Origin: an uncultured Desulfatiglans sp. | GTDB taxonomy: Bacteria > Desulfobacterota > DSM-4660 > Desulfatiglandales > Desulfatiglandaceae | Length of the DNA stretch: 64,000 bases | NCBI GenBank assembly: GCA_900498135.1 | Contig: LR026961.1 | Span: forward strand, 2,216,693 to 2,280,692 | Direction: 5' to 3' | In this document: positions 21,490 through 32,276 of the stretch, piece by piece | How positions within the stretch are numbered: position 1 is the first letter of the stretch | Layout of the letters: each line of letters begins with the position of its first letter | Program-made: the position numbers and the translations under genes | Notes under the pieces: generated by a model | What the model saw: only the letters and a program-made list of their open reading frames with translations | Databases searched by the model: none | Told to the model about the DNA's origin: nothing

Positions 21490-21579
21490 TTGCCCCAGGG
21501 AAGAAGCCCCGAAGGAAACGGATTGCGTGTCTCCGTGAAGCGATGGCGCACTCGGAGGGACTATCAAGGAGGATAGGAG

Positions 21580-22773
<1,194 letters not shown>

Positions 22774-22784
22774 GGAATAAGCGA

Positions 22785-23096
22785 ATGTTAGCCAACCAGA
22801 AGATCCGGATACGCTTAAAGGCTTATGACCACAAGCTGCTTGACCAGTCGGCGATGGAAATCCTTGAAACGGCCAGGGAGACGGGTGCACGGGTTGCAGG
22901 GCCGATCCCTTTACCGACGGTCATCAATAAATATTGTGTGTTGAGATCTCCCCATGTGAACAAGAAATCGCGCGAGCAGTTCGAAATAAGAACCCATAAG
23001 CGGCTTCTGGATATTCTCGAGCCAACCCAGCAGACAGTGGACGCCTTGATGAAGCTGGATCTGGCTGCGGGCGTGGATGTGGAGATTAAACTCTAG
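22785..23096 (+). CDS. rpsJ: 30S ribosomal protein S10 (NusE)
   Basis: S10 is both a 30S head protein and the NusE partner of NusB/NusG in antitermination. The 103 residues contain [12 protein letters not shown] and the central GPIPLPT loop, then [13 protein letters not shown]. It begins 11 bases after tuf copy 2. Confidence 0.99.
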   Translation: MLANQKIRIRLKAYDHKLLDQSAMEILETARETGARVAGPIPLPTVINKYCVLRSPHVNKKSREQFEIRTHKRLLDILEPTQQTVDALMKLDLAAGVDVEIKL

Positions 23097-23152
23097 AAGT
23101 GAAAAGAGGTTAGACGGCCGCCGTGCCGGGCTGTGGATTGGAGCTGATTCAG

Positions 23153-23773
23153 ATGCTTAACAGGCTACTTGGAAAAAAGATAGGCATGACACGTGTTTTT
23201 GTCGAGGAAGGCAAAAGCATCCCGGTGACGCTGCTGAAAGTGGGTCCCTGCGTGGTTGTGCAAAAGAAGACTCCGGAGAAGGATGGGTACGCCGCTGTCC
23301 AGGTTGGCTATGAATCGAAGCCCGAGAAGCGGCTCAGCAAGCCTTTACAAGGTCATTTCAAGGCTGCTGGCAAAGGTGGATACGCTCATCTGCGGGAAGT
23401 GAAGGTGGACGACCCTCAGATGTTCGAGCTTGGACAGGAAATCACGGTAGATGTTTTCTTCCCTGGCGAGACCGTTAACATCGTCGGCACGAGCAAAGGT
23501 CGCGGCTTTGCGGGCGTTATGAAAAGATGGGGATTCGGCGGCGGGCGGAAGACGCACGGAAGCCGGTCTCACCGGGTGCCGGGGTCCATCGGCTGCAACA
23601 CCACCCCCGGTCGTGTGATCAAGGGCAAAAAACTGCCGGGTCGGATGGGGACGCAGCGCCTGACGGTCAAGAACATCCGGGTGGTTGATGTGCGCCCCGA
23701 GATGAATCTGCTTATGCTCAAGGGGGCCGTCCCCGGGAGCAAGAACAGTATCGTCGAGATCTGCAAGGTCTGA
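23153..23773 (+). CDS. rplC: 50S ribosomal protein L3
   Basis: L3 reaches the peptidyl-transferase centre. I begin it at ATG 23153 (MLNRLLGKKIGMTRVF), giving 206 residues. A GTG 30 bases upstream is in frame but adds sequence foreign to the family. The conserved FGGGRKTHGSRSHR and GSIGCNTTPGRV segments are present. Confidence 0.97.
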   Translation: MLNRLLGKKIGMTRVFVEEGKSIPVTLLKVGPCVVVQKKTPEKDGYAAVQVGYESKPEKRLSKPLQGHFKAAGKGGYAHLREVKVDDPQMFELGQEITVDVFFPGETVNIVGTSKGRGFAGVMKRWGFGGGRKTHGSRSHRVPGSIGCNTTPGRVIKGKKLPGRMGTQRLTVKNIRVVDVRPEMNLLMLKGAVPGSKNSIVEICKV

Positions 23774-23804
23774 ATCGGGTAGGGTGAGAGAACAGAGGCT
23801 TAGA

Positions 23805-24428
23805 ATGACTCTTATAGACGTATACAATCTTCGTAAAGAGAAGGTTTCTGAAACCGAACTGAAGGATGAAATCTTCGGGGTGCCGGTCAAAGAGCATGTC
23901 CTGCACGAGGTGGTGGTTTCTCAGTTGAACCGACGCAGGGCTGGAACTGCGGCTTGTAAGAGCCGCTCCCTCGTGAACGCCTCGACGCGGAAACTCTACA
24001 GGCAGAAGGGGACCGGAAGGGCGAGAGCGGGATCGGCTTCTTCTCCGACACGGCGTGGCGGAGGGGTAGCTTTTGGGCCCCAGCCGAGGGCTTACGTGAA
24101 AAAGGTGGCCAAGAAGGTACGCAAGGCCGCCTTGAGGATGGCGTTGAGCGACAAGCTGACAGGGAGCCAACTGTTCGTAGTCGAGGATTTCAGTCTGCCT
24201 GAGATTAAGACGAAGTCGTTTGTCGGGGTCATGCGCCGTTTCGATGTGACGAAAGCCCTGATCGTTACGGCCGATAAAAACGAGAAGCTGGAGAAGTCTT
24301 CGAGGAATGTTCCCTGGGTGAAGGTCTTACGTTCAGAGGGGTTGAATGTGTACGACCTCCTGAAGTTCGACCATCTGTTCCTTGAGAAGCCTGCCATCGA
24401 CAGGATAGAGGAGGCACTGATATCGTAG
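23805..24428 (+). CDS. rplD: 50S ribosomal protein L4
   Basis: L4 lines the exit tunnel and in some bacteria regulates the S10 operon. The frame is open from GTG 23784, but ATG 23805 after AGAGG gives the usual start. The 207 residues include the tunnel-loop region KLYRQKGTGRARAGS and GGGVAFGP. Its TAG stop overlaps the GTG of rplW by one base. Confidence 0.97.
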   Translation: MTLIDVYNLRKEKVSETELKDEIFGVPVKEHVLHEVVVSQLNRRRAGTAACKSRSLVNASTRKLYRQKGTGRARAGSASSPTRRGGGVAFGPQPRAYVKKVAKKVRKAALRMALSDKLTGSQLFVVEDFSLPEIKTKSFVGVMRRFDVTKALIVTADKNEKLEKSSRNVPWVKVLRSEGLNVYDLLKFDHLFLEKPAIDRIEEALIS

Positions 24429-24715
24429 TGGACACCTATCAGGTCATCGAAGCGCCGCATATCACCGAGAAATCCGGACTGCAGAAGAGCCAGGCCAACC
24501 GCATTTCGTTCAAGGTGCATAAGCACGCGAACAAGATAGAGATTCGAAGGGCAGTCGAAAAGCTTTTCAAGGTAAAGGTTCTGGATGTCCGCACGGTGAA
24601 TGTACAGGGTAAAAAGCGCCGTGTCGGTCGCCATTTCGGGAAGCGTTCCGACTGGAAAAAGGCGATTGTCAAACTTGCGCCCGGCGAAAATATCGAATTT
24701 TTCGAAGGACTGTAA
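24428..24715 (+). CDS. rplW: 50S ribosomal protein L23
   Basis: L23 lies at the tunnel exit and docks trigger factor and SRP. The 95 residues begin at GTG 24428, overlapping the rplD stop by one base, and carry the family [16 protein letters not shown] and [11 protein letters not shown] segments. Confidence 0.98.
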   Translation: MDTYQVIEAPHITEKSGLQKSQANRISFKVHKHANKIEIRRAVEKLFKVKVLDVRTVNVQGKKRRVGRHFGKRSDWKKAIVKLAPGENIEFFEGL

Positions 24716-24756
24716 ACCCGGAGACGTGGCCGAGAGGGCGCTGCGGAGAATATAGC

Positions 24757-25584
24757 ATGGCTATAAGAAAGCACAAGCCGACCTCCCCAGGAAGGCGATA
24801 CCAGACGACATCGACATTCGAGGAAATTACCAAGAAGGAACCGGAAAAGACTCTGCTGAGGCCGCTCAGGAGTTCCGGCGGGCGGAATGCACTAGGCAGG
24901 TTGACTGCCCGCCATAAAGGAGGCGGACACAAGCGTCGCTACCGGGTTATCGACTTTCATAGAGAGAAGGATTCGATCCCGGCGAAGGTCGCTGCAATCG
25001 AGTACGACCCGAACAGGGGTGCCCGGATCGCGCTTTTGCATTATGTCGACGGCGAAAAACGGTACATCCTCGCCCCCCACAAACTCCAGGTCGGCGACCA
25101 GGTAGTTTCTGGACCGGAAGCGGAGGTTCGGACGGGGAATTGTCTGCCACTCAGGCTGATCCCTTTGGGGACGCACATTCATAATATCGAAATGAATCTA
25201 GGCCATGGTGGTCAAATGGTCCGGAGCGCCGGAGCCTATGCGCAGCTCATGGCTAAGGAGGGCAAATACGCCCAGATCAAGCTGCCTTCGGGTGAAGTAA
25301 GAGCGGTTTTGCAGGACTGCCGCGCTACCATCGGTCAGGTAGGTAATCTGGAGCACGAGATCCTGTCGGCTGGTAAGGCTGGTAGGAACCGCTGGCTGGG
25401 CAGGCGGCCTCATGTAAGAGGCGTTGCCATGAACCCGGTAGACCATCCTCATGGCGGTGGCGAGGGGAAATCCTCTGGGGGCAGGCATCCTGTGACCCCA
25501 TGGGGCGTTCCGACAAAGGGTTACAAGACCAGAGTCAGGAAACCCAGCGATAAGCTTATTGTTAAGCGAAGAAGCAAAAAGTGA
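24757..25584 (+). CDS. rplB: 50S ribosomal protein L2
   Basis: L2 is needed for subunit association and peptidyl transfer. The 275 residues end with the hallmark [20 protein letters not shown] loop, including its conserved histidine, and a basic tail. ATG follows CGGAGAATATAGC. Confidence 0.99.
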   Translation: MAIRKHKPTSPGRRYQTTSTFEEITKKEPEKTLLRPLRSSGGRNALGRLTARHKGGGHKRRYRVIDFHREKDSIPAKVAAIEYDPNRGARIALLHYVDGEKRYILAPHKLQVGDQVVSGPEAEVRTGNCLPLRLIPLGTHIHNIEMNLGHGGQMVRSAGAYAQLMAKEGKYAQIKLPSGEVRAVLQDCRATIGQVGNLEHEILSAGKAGRNRWLGRRPHVRGVAMNPVDHPHGGGEGKSSGGRHPVTPWGVPTKGYKTRVRKPSDKLIVKRRSKK

Positions 25585-25663
25585 TCTACTGGTATGGCCG
25601 TCCGGCACGACCCCCGATGGTGTTTGGGCGGAAGACGGCTACCGAGCGTGAGGAGGAATAACT

Positions 25664-25954
25664 TTGCCGAGATCCCTGAAAAAAGGTCCTTTTGTGGACG
25701 ACCACCTGTTGAAAAAGGCGCAGGTGGCTGCAGAAACGCAGAGCAGGAAGATCATCAAGACGTGGTCCCGCAGGTCGACCATACTACCGGAATTTGTCGG
25801 ACTTACCTTCGCCGTTCATAACGGCAAGAAGTTTTTGCCCGTCTTTGTTTCGGAGGACATGGTAGGGCACAAGCTGGGCGAATTTTCACCGACACGGACC
25901 TTCTATGGTCATGCCGGGGACAAAAAATCGAAACTCAAGGGCAAGAAGAAGTAG
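25664..25954 (+). CDS. rpsS: 30S ribosomal protein S19
   Basis: S19 sits in the 30S head near the A site. The 96 residues start at TTG 25664, five bases after GAGGAGG, and read [15 protein letters not shown], then [11 protein letters not shown] and GEFSPTRTF. The TTG start is supported by the ribosome-binding site and the family N-terminus. Confidence 0.97.
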   Translation: MPRSLKKGPFVDDHLLKKAQVAAETQSRKIIKTWSRRSTILPEFVGLTFAVHNGKKFLPVFVSEDMVGHKLGEFSPTRTFYGHAGDKKSKLKGKKK

Positions 25955-25984
25955 CCTGCGGGTATTAAAGCTGAAGGCAAAGAG

Positions 25985-26317
25985 ATGGAAACGACTGCAA
26001 AAGCAAGGTTTGTGCATATCTCCCCGCAGAAGATCCGACTGGTCATGGATGAAGTGAGGGGACAAAAAGTTGACGAGGCAGTTCAGAGGCTCGGCTATGC
26101 CCCTCAGAAAGGGGCGCGTATCCTCCGGAAGCTGGTTCAGTCTGCGATTGCCAATGCGGAACAGAATGCCGGGGCTGATGTAGATAAACTGTATATCAAG
26201 CGTATTTACGCCGATGAAGGGCCTCTGATGAAGCGGTGGAGACCGAGAGCGCTCGGTCGTGCGACGCGTATCCGAAAGCGGACGAGCCACTTGACCGTAG
26301 TTCTGGATGAGGCATAG
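25985..26317 (+). CDS. rplV: 50S ribosomal protein L22
   Basis: L22 spans the exit tunnel beside L4. The 110 residues carry RPRALGRATRIRKRTSHLTV, the beta-hairpin that reaches the tunnel constriction. No strong ribosome-binding site is visible. Confidence 0.98.
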   Translation: METTAKARFVHISPQKIRLVMDEVRGQKVDEAVQRLGYAPQKGARILRKLVQSAIANAEQNAGADVDKLYIKRIYADEGPLMKRWRPRALGRATRIRKRTSHLTVVLDEA

Positions 26318-26461
26318 GAAGCCTGCAAGGACCTCCCCGGGGGTTGGAGACGCGTGCGCATGATTTTGACATTGGGGAGGCGCGAGACACAGGGTTTTTT
26401 GAGATGATGAGTCGGCCGCTGTCTCGGCGGCCGCAATGCTTGACCATGCTGGAGGTGTCAA

Positions 26462-27106
26462 TTGGGACAGAAAGTTCATCCCGTCGGTTTCAGGCTGGGG
26501 ATTAACAAGAATTGGGATTCAAGGTGGTTTGCGGGGAAGGAATACTCCGAATTCGTGCTTGAGGATTTCAAGATCCGCAAATTCCTCAAGGAGAAGCTCC
26601 AGCAGGCTGGCGTCGCAAAGATCGAGATTGAACGGGCTGCAAGCAAGATCAGGATTCGGATCCACACTGCAAGGCCTGGGATCGTGATCGGCAAGAAGGG
26701 TGCTGAGATCGAGAAGTTGAAGAGGGAGCTCGAGAAGCAGGTCAAGCGTGAGATTATCGTGGATATCCAGGAAGTGCGGAAACCTGAGGTGGAAGCTCAA
26801 CTGGTGGCAGAGAATGTAGCAATGCAGCTCGTGAGGCGGATTGCTTTTCGCCGTGCGATGAAGAAGGCTGTGAGTTCCTCTCTGCGCTTCGGAGCGCAGG
26901 GGATCAAGATCGCGTGCGCGGGACGGCTGGGCGGTGCTGAAATGGCGCGCCGTGAATGGTATCGAGAGGGCAGGGTTCCGCTGCATACGATTCGTGCCGA
27001 TGTCGATTACGGGTTCGCAAAGGCCTTTACCACCTATGGCGTGATAGGAGTCAAGGTAACCATCTTCAAGGGTGAGATACTCCCTGAAAAGAGCAAGAAG
27101 GAATAG
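26462..27106 (+). CDS. rpsC: 30S ribosomal protein S3
   Basis: S3 binds mRNA at its entry channel and has helicase activity. The 214 residues start at TTG 26462 after GGAGGTG ([10 protein letters not shown]). They hold the KH motif [11 protein letters not shown] and the C-terminal [20 protein letters not shown] gap of 144 bases separates it from rplV, longer than others in the operon, with no clear feature. Confidence 0.98.
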   Translation: MGQKVHPVGFRLGINKNWDSRWFAGKEYSEFVLEDFKIRKFLKEKLQQAGVAKIEIERAASKIRIRIHTARPGIVIGKKGAEIEKLKRELEKQVKREIIVDIQEVRKPEVEAQLVAENVAMQLVRRIAFRRAMKKAVSSSLRFGAQGIKIACAGRLGGAEMARREWYREGRVPLHTIRADVDYGFAKAFTTYGVIGVKVTIFKGEILPEKSKKE

Positions 27107-27111
27107 ATGTT

Positions 27112-27522
27112 ATGCTTAGCCCTAAGAAGGTCAAATATCGCAAGAGACAGAAAGGCCGCACGAAGGGTATGGCCATGCGTGGCAACACCCTCGAATTTGG
27201 CGACTACGGTCTGCAGGCGGTGGAGTGTGGCCATATGACGGCCCAACAGATCGAGGCCGCCCGTGTCGCAGTAACGCGTCATGTCAAGCGTGGCGGCAAG
27301 ATTTGGATTCGGATCTTTCCTGATAAGCCCATCAGCAAGAAGCCTGCAGAGACCCGGATGGGAAAGGGGAAAGGAGCGCCGGAAGCCTGGGTGGCTGTCG
27401 TGAAACCCGGGAGAATTCTTTACGAGCTTGAAGGCGTAGCCGAAAATGTTGCAGGGGAGGCATTCCGTCTCGCCGGATTTAAGCTTCCTTTTGCAACCCG
27501 CTTTGTCAGCAGGAGATCATGA
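27112..27522 (+). CDS. rplP: 50S ribosomal protein L16
   Basis: L16 orients A-site tRNA. The 136 residues include [32 protein letters not shown] and [20 protein letters not shown], the conserved core. It starts five bases after the rpsC stop and leads into rpmC, five bases downstream. Confidence 0.99.
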   Translation: MLSPKKVKYRKRQKGRTKGMAMRGNTLEFGDYGLQAVECGHMTAQQIEAARVAVTRHVKRGGKIWIRIFPDKPISKKPAETRMGKGKGAPEAWVAVVKPGRILYELEGVAENVAGEAFRLAGFKLPFATRFVSRRS

Positions 27523-27526
27523 GGCG

Positions 27527-27730
27527 ATGAAGGCGAAAGAATTGAGAGATCTGAGTGCGGGTGAATTGCGGCAGAAGGAGAAAGACCTCAGCCAGGAGCT
27601 GTTCAATCTGAGGTTTCAGAAGGCTACGGGCCAGCTAGGGAATACGGCGATGATCTGCAAGACCAAGCGCGACTTGGCAAGGGTCAAGACGATTCTTGTT
27701 GAAAACAAAACGCGCAATATGACTGACTAG
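27527..27730 (+). CDS. rpmC: 50S ribosomal protein L29
   Basis: This 67-residue helical hairpin lies at the tunnel exit. I place the start at ATG 27527 (MKAKELRDLS). AGGAGATCATGAGGCG precedes it, overlapping the rplP stop, which suggests coupling. LSQELFNLRFQKATGQL matches the family core. Confidence 0.97.
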   Translation: MKAKELRDLSAGELRQKEKDLSQELFNLRFQKATGQLGNTAMICKTKRDLARVKTILVENKTRNMTD

Positions 27731-27742
27731 GGCGAGGGGACG

Positions 27743-28006
27743 ATGGCAGAGCGAGGCTTACGCAGAAAACTGGTCGGCACCGTTGTCAGTAACAAGATGG
27801 ACAAGACGGCTGGTGTCGTTGTCGAGCATTTGACCCGTGATAAGAGCTACGGGAAATACATGCGCAGGCATGCTAAATATCTGGCGCATGACCCCAAGAA
27901 CCTATGTGAGATTGGGGACAAGGTTCGCATCGTCGAAAGCCGCCCTCTCAGCAAGCGGAAGCGATGGCAAGTGATCGAGATTCTTGAGAAGGCAGTGACG
28001 CTTTAG
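27743..28006 (+). CDS. rpsQ: 30S ribosomal protein S17
   Basis: S17 is a primary 16S-binding OB-fold protein. The 87 residues contain [31 protein letters not shown] and [18 protein letters not shown]. It follows rpmC by 12 bases. Confidence 0.98.
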   Translation: MAERGLRRKLVGTVVSNKMDKTAGVVVEHLTRDKSYGKYMRRHAKYLAHDPKNLCEIGDKVRIVESRPLSKRKRWQVIEILEKAVTL

Positions 28007-28037
28007 CGGTTCACAGCTCTGTGGTTGGAGACGACAT

Positions 28038-28406
28038 ATGATACAGATGGAAAGTCAGCTTAAAGTGGCGGATAACTCCGGCGCTAAACTCCTGTCTTGC
28101 ATCAAGGTCCTTGGGGGAGCGAAGAGGCGTTATGCTGGTGTAGGTGACATCATCGTCGTCTCGATCAAGGAGGCGATGCCGAACTCGAAGGTGAAGAAGG
28201 GCGATGTTGCCAAAGCGGTCATCGTCAGGACCAAGAAGGAGATTCGTAGGCCGGATGGATCTTACATCAAGTTTGATGACAATTCCGCCGTTCTTATCAA
28301 TACGCAGAAAGAGCCGATCGGGACCCGGATCTTCGGCCCGGTGGCGCGTGAACTGCGGGCCAAGAATTTTATGAAAATTGTTTCGCTTGCACCCGAGGTG
28401 CTGTAG
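28038..28406 (+). CDS. rplN: 50S ribosomal protein L14
   Basis: L14 forms intersubunit bridges and contacts L19. The 122 residues have [20 protein letters not shown] at the start and the conserved [10 protein letters not shown] and [13 protein letters not shown] segments. Confidence 0.99.
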   Translation: MIQMESQLKVADNSGAKLLSCIKVLGGAKRRYAGVGDIIVVSIKEAMPNSKVKKGDVAKAVIVRTKKEIRRPDGSYIKFDDNSAVLINTQKEPIGTRIFGPVARELRAKNFMKIVSLAPEVL

Positions 28407-28443
28407 ATGCCCCGAGGACCGTGGCGGATAAGGAGCCTTTAAA

Positions 28444-28773
28444 GTGCTGAAGAAACATCCTACAATCAAGAAGAATGACAAGGTGATGGTCATCGCCGGC
28501 AAGGAAAAGGGAAAGATCGGTACCGTGCTCAAAGTGGATTCTGAAAAGGGGCGGTTGATTGTCGAAAAGGTGAACGTGGTCAAGAGGCATGCCAAGCCGA
28601 ACCCACGCACTGGACAGGGTGGGATCATCGAGAAGGAGGCTTCTTTACACATCTCGAATGTGATGGTCGTTTGCAACAAGTGTGCTGAGGCGACCAGGAT
28701 CGGCAAGCGTGTCCTTGAGGACGGAACAAAGGTCCGAACCTGCAGGAAATGTGGGGAAGCGGTGGACGCTTGA
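28444..28773 (+). CDS. rplX: 50S ribosomal protein L24
   Basis: L24 is an assembly initiator with a KOW domain ([19 protein letters not shown]). The 109 residues start at GTG 28444 after AAGGAGCC. The C-terminal part carries CNKC and CRKC pairs, giving a zinc-ribbon-like end that occurs in many but not all bacterial L24 proteins. Confidence 0.97.
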   Translation: MLKKHPTIKKNDKVMVIAGKEKGKIGTVLKVDSEKGRLIVEKVNVVKRHAKPNPRTGQGGIIEKEASLHISNVMVVCNKCAEATRIGKRVLEDGTKVRTCRKCGEAVDA

Positions 28774-28831
28774 TGGCGGCGCGTCCTTGTTTATTTCCGA
28801 TTCCTGATGGATCGGCTTCGAGGAGGACAAC

Positions 28832-29371
28832 GTGTCTCGATTGAAAGAAAAGTATGAGACTGAGGTAGTACCCGCCCTGATGAAGGAGTTCGGTTACACG
28901 TCTATCATGGCAGTGCCTAGGATAGAAAAGGTTGTATTGAATATGGGGCTTGGCGAGGCGATTCAGAACATCAAGGTGCTGGATTATGGTGTCGATGAAC
29001 TGACGCGGATTGCCGGTCAGAAGGCAGTCATAACCAAGGCCAAGAAATCCATCGCCGGTTTCAAGTTGCGCCAGGGTATGCCCATCGGATGCATGGTGAC
29101 CCTTCGGCATATGCGGATGTTCGATTTCCTCGATAAGCTGTTCAATATCGCTATGCCACGTGTGCGCGATTTCCGCGGAATTTCCGATAAGATATTTGAC
29201 GGAATGGGGAATTGCAGCATCGGCATAAAGGAGCATATTATTTTTCCGGAAATTGAATATGACAAGATCGACAAGGTAAAGGGCGTCAATATCTCGATTG
29301 TGTCCAGTGCCAGGACTGATGACGAGGCCCTGTTCATGTTGAAACAACTTGGAATGCCATTTCGTAATTGA
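28832..29371 (+). CDS. rplE: 50S ribosomal protein L5
   Basis: L5 binds 5S rRNA and contacts P-site tRNA. The 179 residues start at GTG 28832 after GAGGAGGACAAC. The family blocks [23 protein letters not shown] and [20 protein letters not shown] are present. Confidence 0.99.
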   Translation: MSRLKEKYETEVVPALMKEFGYTSIMAVPRIEKVVLNMGLGEAIQNIKVLDYGVDELTRIAGQKAVITKAKKSIAGFKLRQGMPIGCMVTLRHMRMFDFLDKLFNIAMPRVRDFRGISDKIFDGMGNCSIGIKEHIIFPEIEYDKIDKVKGVNISIVSSARTDDEALFMLKQLGMPFRN

Positions 29372-29383
29372 TAGGGGGTTATT

Positions 29384-29569
29384 TTGGCTCGGACATCGCT
29401 TATTGTAAAGGCACAGAGAAAGGCCAAATTTTCCACACGTAACTACAATCGTTGCCCAATGTGCGGCCGCAGCCGGGCATATCTGAGGAAATTCGGTATC
29501 TGCCGAATCTGTTTTAGAAATCTGGCCTTGAGCGGTGAGATACCCGGCGTGGTCAAATCCAGCTGGTGA
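29384..29569 (+). CDS. rpsN: 30S ribosomal protein S14, zinc (type Z) form
   Basis: This is the short 61-residue zinc-binding form, with Cys24, Cys27, Cys40 and Cys43 in two CxxC pairs. It starts at TTG 29384 after GGGGGTTAT. Zinc-free longer S14 paralogues are used under zinc starvation elsewhere; none is seen here. Confidence 0.98.
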   Translation: MARTSLIVKAQRKAKFSTRNYNRCPMCGRSRAYLRKFGICRICFRNLALSGEIPGVVKSSW

Positions 29570-29613
29570 GAATGGATGACCCTTAACGAGAATGGTATGA
29601 AGGAGTTTTTGGG

Positions 29614-30012
29614 ATGACAATGACGGACCCCATAGCGGACATGCTCACTCGCATAAGAAATGCCTTGCGCGCGTCTCATGAAGTCCTGGATGTACCCGCC
29701 TCAAAGGTGAAGCTTAATATGGTGAAGGTGTTGAAATCCGAGGGGTATATCAAAAATTTCAAGATCGTTTCGGACGGGCGGCACAGACAGATACGAATCT
29801 TTTTGCGCTATGACAAGGACGGTTCTCCTGTGATAGACGGGATCAAGCGGGTGAGCAAACCGAGCTGCCGCGTTTATAAAGGCCATAATGAGATGCCGCC
29901 TGTTCTGAATGGATTGGGTGTCAACATTGTGTCCACATCCAAGGGGATGATGACGGACCGCGAGGCCATGAGGCAGGGGCTTGGCGGCGAGATTCTTTGC
30001 GCTGTCTGGTAG
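29614..30012 (+). CDS. rpsH: 30S ribosomal protein S8
   Basis: S8 organises the central domain of 16S rRNA and represses the spc operon in E. coli. The 132 residues open with MTDPIADMLTRIRNA and end with the typical STSKGMMTDREA and GGEILCAVW. Normal length, no oddities. Confidence 0.99.
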   Translation: MTMTDPIADMLTRIRNALRASHEVLDVPASKVKLNMVKVLKSEGYIKNFKIVSDGRHRQIRIFLRYDKDGSPVIDGIKRVSKPSCRVYKGHNEMPPVLNGLGVNIVSTSKGMMTDREAMRQGLGGEILCAVW

Positions 30013-30045
30013 TCGCGGTTGTTTTTGGGAATTGCGGAGGTTTGA

Positions 30046-30582
30046 ATGTCTCGTATAGGGAAAAGGCCGATACCGAACCCGGAGAAGGTGTCCGTCAGCG
30101 TTGATGGAGACGAGATCAAGGTGCGTGGGCCGAAAGGGGAGCTTACCCGGCCGCTGCACCCTAAAGTCCAAGTGGAGATCGGCGAGGATGACATCCGAGT
30201 CCATGCGGTTGATGATTCGCGTGAAGCACGGTCGGTCCACGGATTATACAGGGTTTTGATCGACAACATGGTGACGGGTGTGACCAAAGGCTTTGAAAGA
30301 ACGTTGGAAATCGTGGGAGTCGGGTATCGGGCCGAGCTGAATGGTCGCGTTGCTGTTCTGAATCTCGGATACTCCCATCCGATCCAGTTCGAACTGCCTG
30401 AGGGGATTGATGCCCGTATCGATAAGACCAAGATTGTGCTCAGTGGGATCGACAGGGAGAAACTGGGTTTAACGGCAGCCAAGATCCGTCACTTCAGGCC
30501 CCCGGAGCCTTATAAGGGGAAGGGCGTAAAGTATGCTGAGGAACAGATCAAACGTAAGGCTGGTAAGGCTGGCGGTAAATAG
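30046..30582 (+). CDS. rplF: 50S ribosomal protein L6
   Basis: L6 lies near the sarcin-ricin loop. The 178 residues begin SRIGKRPIPNPEKV and end with the signature PPEPYKGKGVKYAEEQIKRK. The start follows GCGGAGGTTTG. Confidence 0.99.
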   Translation: MSRIGKRPIPNPEKVSVSVDGDEIKVRGPKGELTRPLHPKVQVEIGEDDIRVHAVDDSREARSVHGLYRVLIDNMVTGVTKGFERTLEIVGVGYRAELNGRVAVLNLGYSHPIQFELPEGIDARIDKTKIVLSGIDREKLGLTAAKIRHFRPPEPYKGKGVKYAEEQIKRKAGKAGGK

Positions 30583-30669
30583 CCGACCGTTGGCTCCGTT
30601 GTCTGGCGCCCGATTGGATGTGATTTGCTGATGTGGTTAAGGCAAAATTTCGCGCAAGAGGTTGACTAG

Positions 30670-31038
30670 ATGGGATCTGTAAGCAGTTCCGTAGCCAGGA
30701 AAAGAAGGCAGAGGCGGGTTCGAAAGAAGGTGCTGGGTACCTCGGAGAGGCCGAGGCTATGTGTTTTTCGTAGCTCTAGGCATATATACGCCCAGATTAT
30801 AGACGATTCGACTGGAAGTGTGCTCGCCCAGGCCTCAACGGTGTCGAAAGACCTTAGAGAGAAGCTGCCTCTGCCGAAGGGAAATGTCGGAGAAGCGGCC
30901 CTGATTGGCTCCGAGATAGCTCAGAGAGCGCTGGAAAGAGGCATTCGCAGCGTTGTCTTCGACAGAAACGGTTTTCTGTACCACGGGCGGGTGAAGGCGC
31001 TGTCTGAGGCAGCCCGCGGTCAGGGGCTGGAATTCTAA
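30670..31038 (+). CDS. rplR: 50S ribosomal protein L18
   Basis: L18 binds 5S rRNA with L5. The 122 residues include [18 protein letters not shown] and the C-terminal [20 protein letters not shown]. The 87-base gap after rplF has a weak GAGG ahead of the ATG. Confidence 0.98.
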   Translation: MGSVSSSVARKRRQRRVRKKVLGTSERPRLCVFRSSRHIYAQIIDDSTGSVLAQASTVSKDLREKLPLPKGNVGEAALIGSEIAQRALERGIRSVVFDRNGFLYHGRVKALSEAARGQGLEF

Positions 31039-31096
31039 ATGGGTTTTTTTCCAGGGCCCGCGCCCTCCATGCAACCTGTCAAATAAATTCGGGAGA

Positions 31097-31600
31097 GTGG
31101 CATTGTTCAAAGAAGAAGAAGGAAAAGAACTGATTGAAAAGGTCGTGCACATCAACCGTGTGGCGAAGGTCGTCAAGGGTGGGCGGCGGTTCAGCTTCAG
31201 TGCGCTGGTGATCGTCGGCGATGGCAGAGGGACGGTTGGAACGGGCCTTGGAAAAGCGAATGAGGTCCCTGAGGCGATCAAAAAGGGCGTCGAGAGGGCG
31301 AAGCGCGACATGAAGAAGGTTTCACTCGTCGACACGTCCATCCCGCACGAGATCGTCGGGCAGTGGGGTGCCGGGAGGGTCCTTTTGAGGCCTGCAAGGG
31401 CTGGAACCGGGCTGATCGCGGGGGGCGCTGTGCGTGCTGTTCTCGAGGCCGCCGGTGTTCAGAATATTCTCACGAAATGCCTTGGCTCCCACAATCCGCA
31501 TAACATCGTCCGGGCGACGGTCGTGGGGCTACGCTCACTCAGGGGGCCGGAGGAGATTGCGCGCCGCAGAGAGAAGTCTCCCGAGGAATTAACCCGCTAG
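31097..31600 (+). CDS. rpsE: 30S ribosomal protein S5
   Basis: S5 contributes to decoding fidelity and mRNA unwinding. The 167 residues start at GTG 31097. An in-frame TTG six bases on, with GGGAGAG better spaced ahead, is an alternative start. The core [21 protein letters not shown] and [10 protein letters not shown] are present. Confidence 0.97.
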   Translation: MALFKEEEGKELIEKVVHINRVAKVVKGGRRFSFSALVIVGDGRGTVGTGLGKANEVPEAIKKGVERAKRDMKKVSLVDTSIPHEIVGQWGAGRVLLRPARAGTGLIAGGAVRAVLEAAGVQNILTKCLGSHNPHNIVRATVVGLRSLRGPEEIARRREKSPEELTR

Positions 31601-31622
31601 GAACAAGAAGAGAAGGCATACG

Positions 31623-31802
31623 ATGGCAGCAGACACGATCAAGGTTACGCTTGTGAAGAGCGGCATCGGGAAGGACCGCAGGATGCGTGAAACGCTGAAG
31701 GGTTTGGGTCTGACGCGGCTCAACAAGACCGTAGAGTTGAAGAACACCCCCGCGATCCGCGGCATGATCAACAAGGTGTCGTTTCTTGTCAAGATCGATT
31801 AG
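31623..31802 (+). CDS. rpmD: 50S ribosomal protein L30
   Basis: This 59-residue protein reads [20 protein letters not shown], then a [11 protein letters not shown] core, matching L30. It sits in the fixed rpsE-rpmD-rplO order, 22 bases after rpsE and 17 before rplO. Confidence 0.97.
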   Translation: MAADTIKVTLVKSGIGKDRRMRETLKGLGLTRLNKTVELKNTPAIRGMINKVSFLVKID

Positions 31803-31819
31803 CCAGCTAGGGAAACGCT

Positions 31820-32260
31820 ATGAAACTAAATGAACTGAGGCCCGCAGAGGGATCGAGGAAGAGCCGTAAAAGAGTCGGCAGAGGACCGGGATCCGGGCAC
31901 GGCAAGACAGCCTGCCGGGGCAGCAAGGGACAGCGGTCGCGCTCGGGGGGCGGAGCGAGCCCTGGATTCGAGGGGGGGCAGATGCCCCTGCAGCGGCGAC
32001 TTCCCAAGCGTGGGTTCAAGAATCCCTTCAGGACTGAATTTTCAGTGGTCAATCTGGAGGTTTTGAACCGGTTTGAGCGCAACGCTACGGTAGACGTAGA
32101 GGCCTTGCAGGAGGCTGGACTCCTCCGGAAGGATCGCGCCGGGGTGAAGCTGCTCGGCAACGGGGAGTTGCAGCACCCACTGGTGGTGCGCGTTCATCGG
32201 ATCAGTCGGTCGGCCAGGGAGAAAATCGAGGCGATCGGTGGCAGGGTAGAGGTCATCTAG
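31820..32260 (+). CDS. rplO: 50S ribosomal protein L15
   Basis: L15 is a late assembly protein. The 146 residues hold the Gly/Arg/Lys-rich extended N-terminus ([19 protein letters not shown]) and [18 protein letters not shown]. secY follows after 16 bases. Confidence 0.98.
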   Translation: MKLNELRPAEGSRKSRKRVGRGPGSGHGKTACRGSKGQRSRSGGGASPGFEGGQMPLQRRLPKRGFKNPFRTEFSVVNLEVLNRFERNATVDVEALQEAGLLRKDRAGVKLLGNGELQHPLVVRVHRISRSAREKIEAIGGRVEVI

Positions 32261-32276
32261 CCCGCGGAGGGGTGCG

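Noticed and set aside
25594-25821. A 75-codon plus-strand frame overlapping the start of rpsS
   Set aside because: It is out of frame with rpsS, which has the clear ribosome-binding site and full family sequence from TTG 25664.
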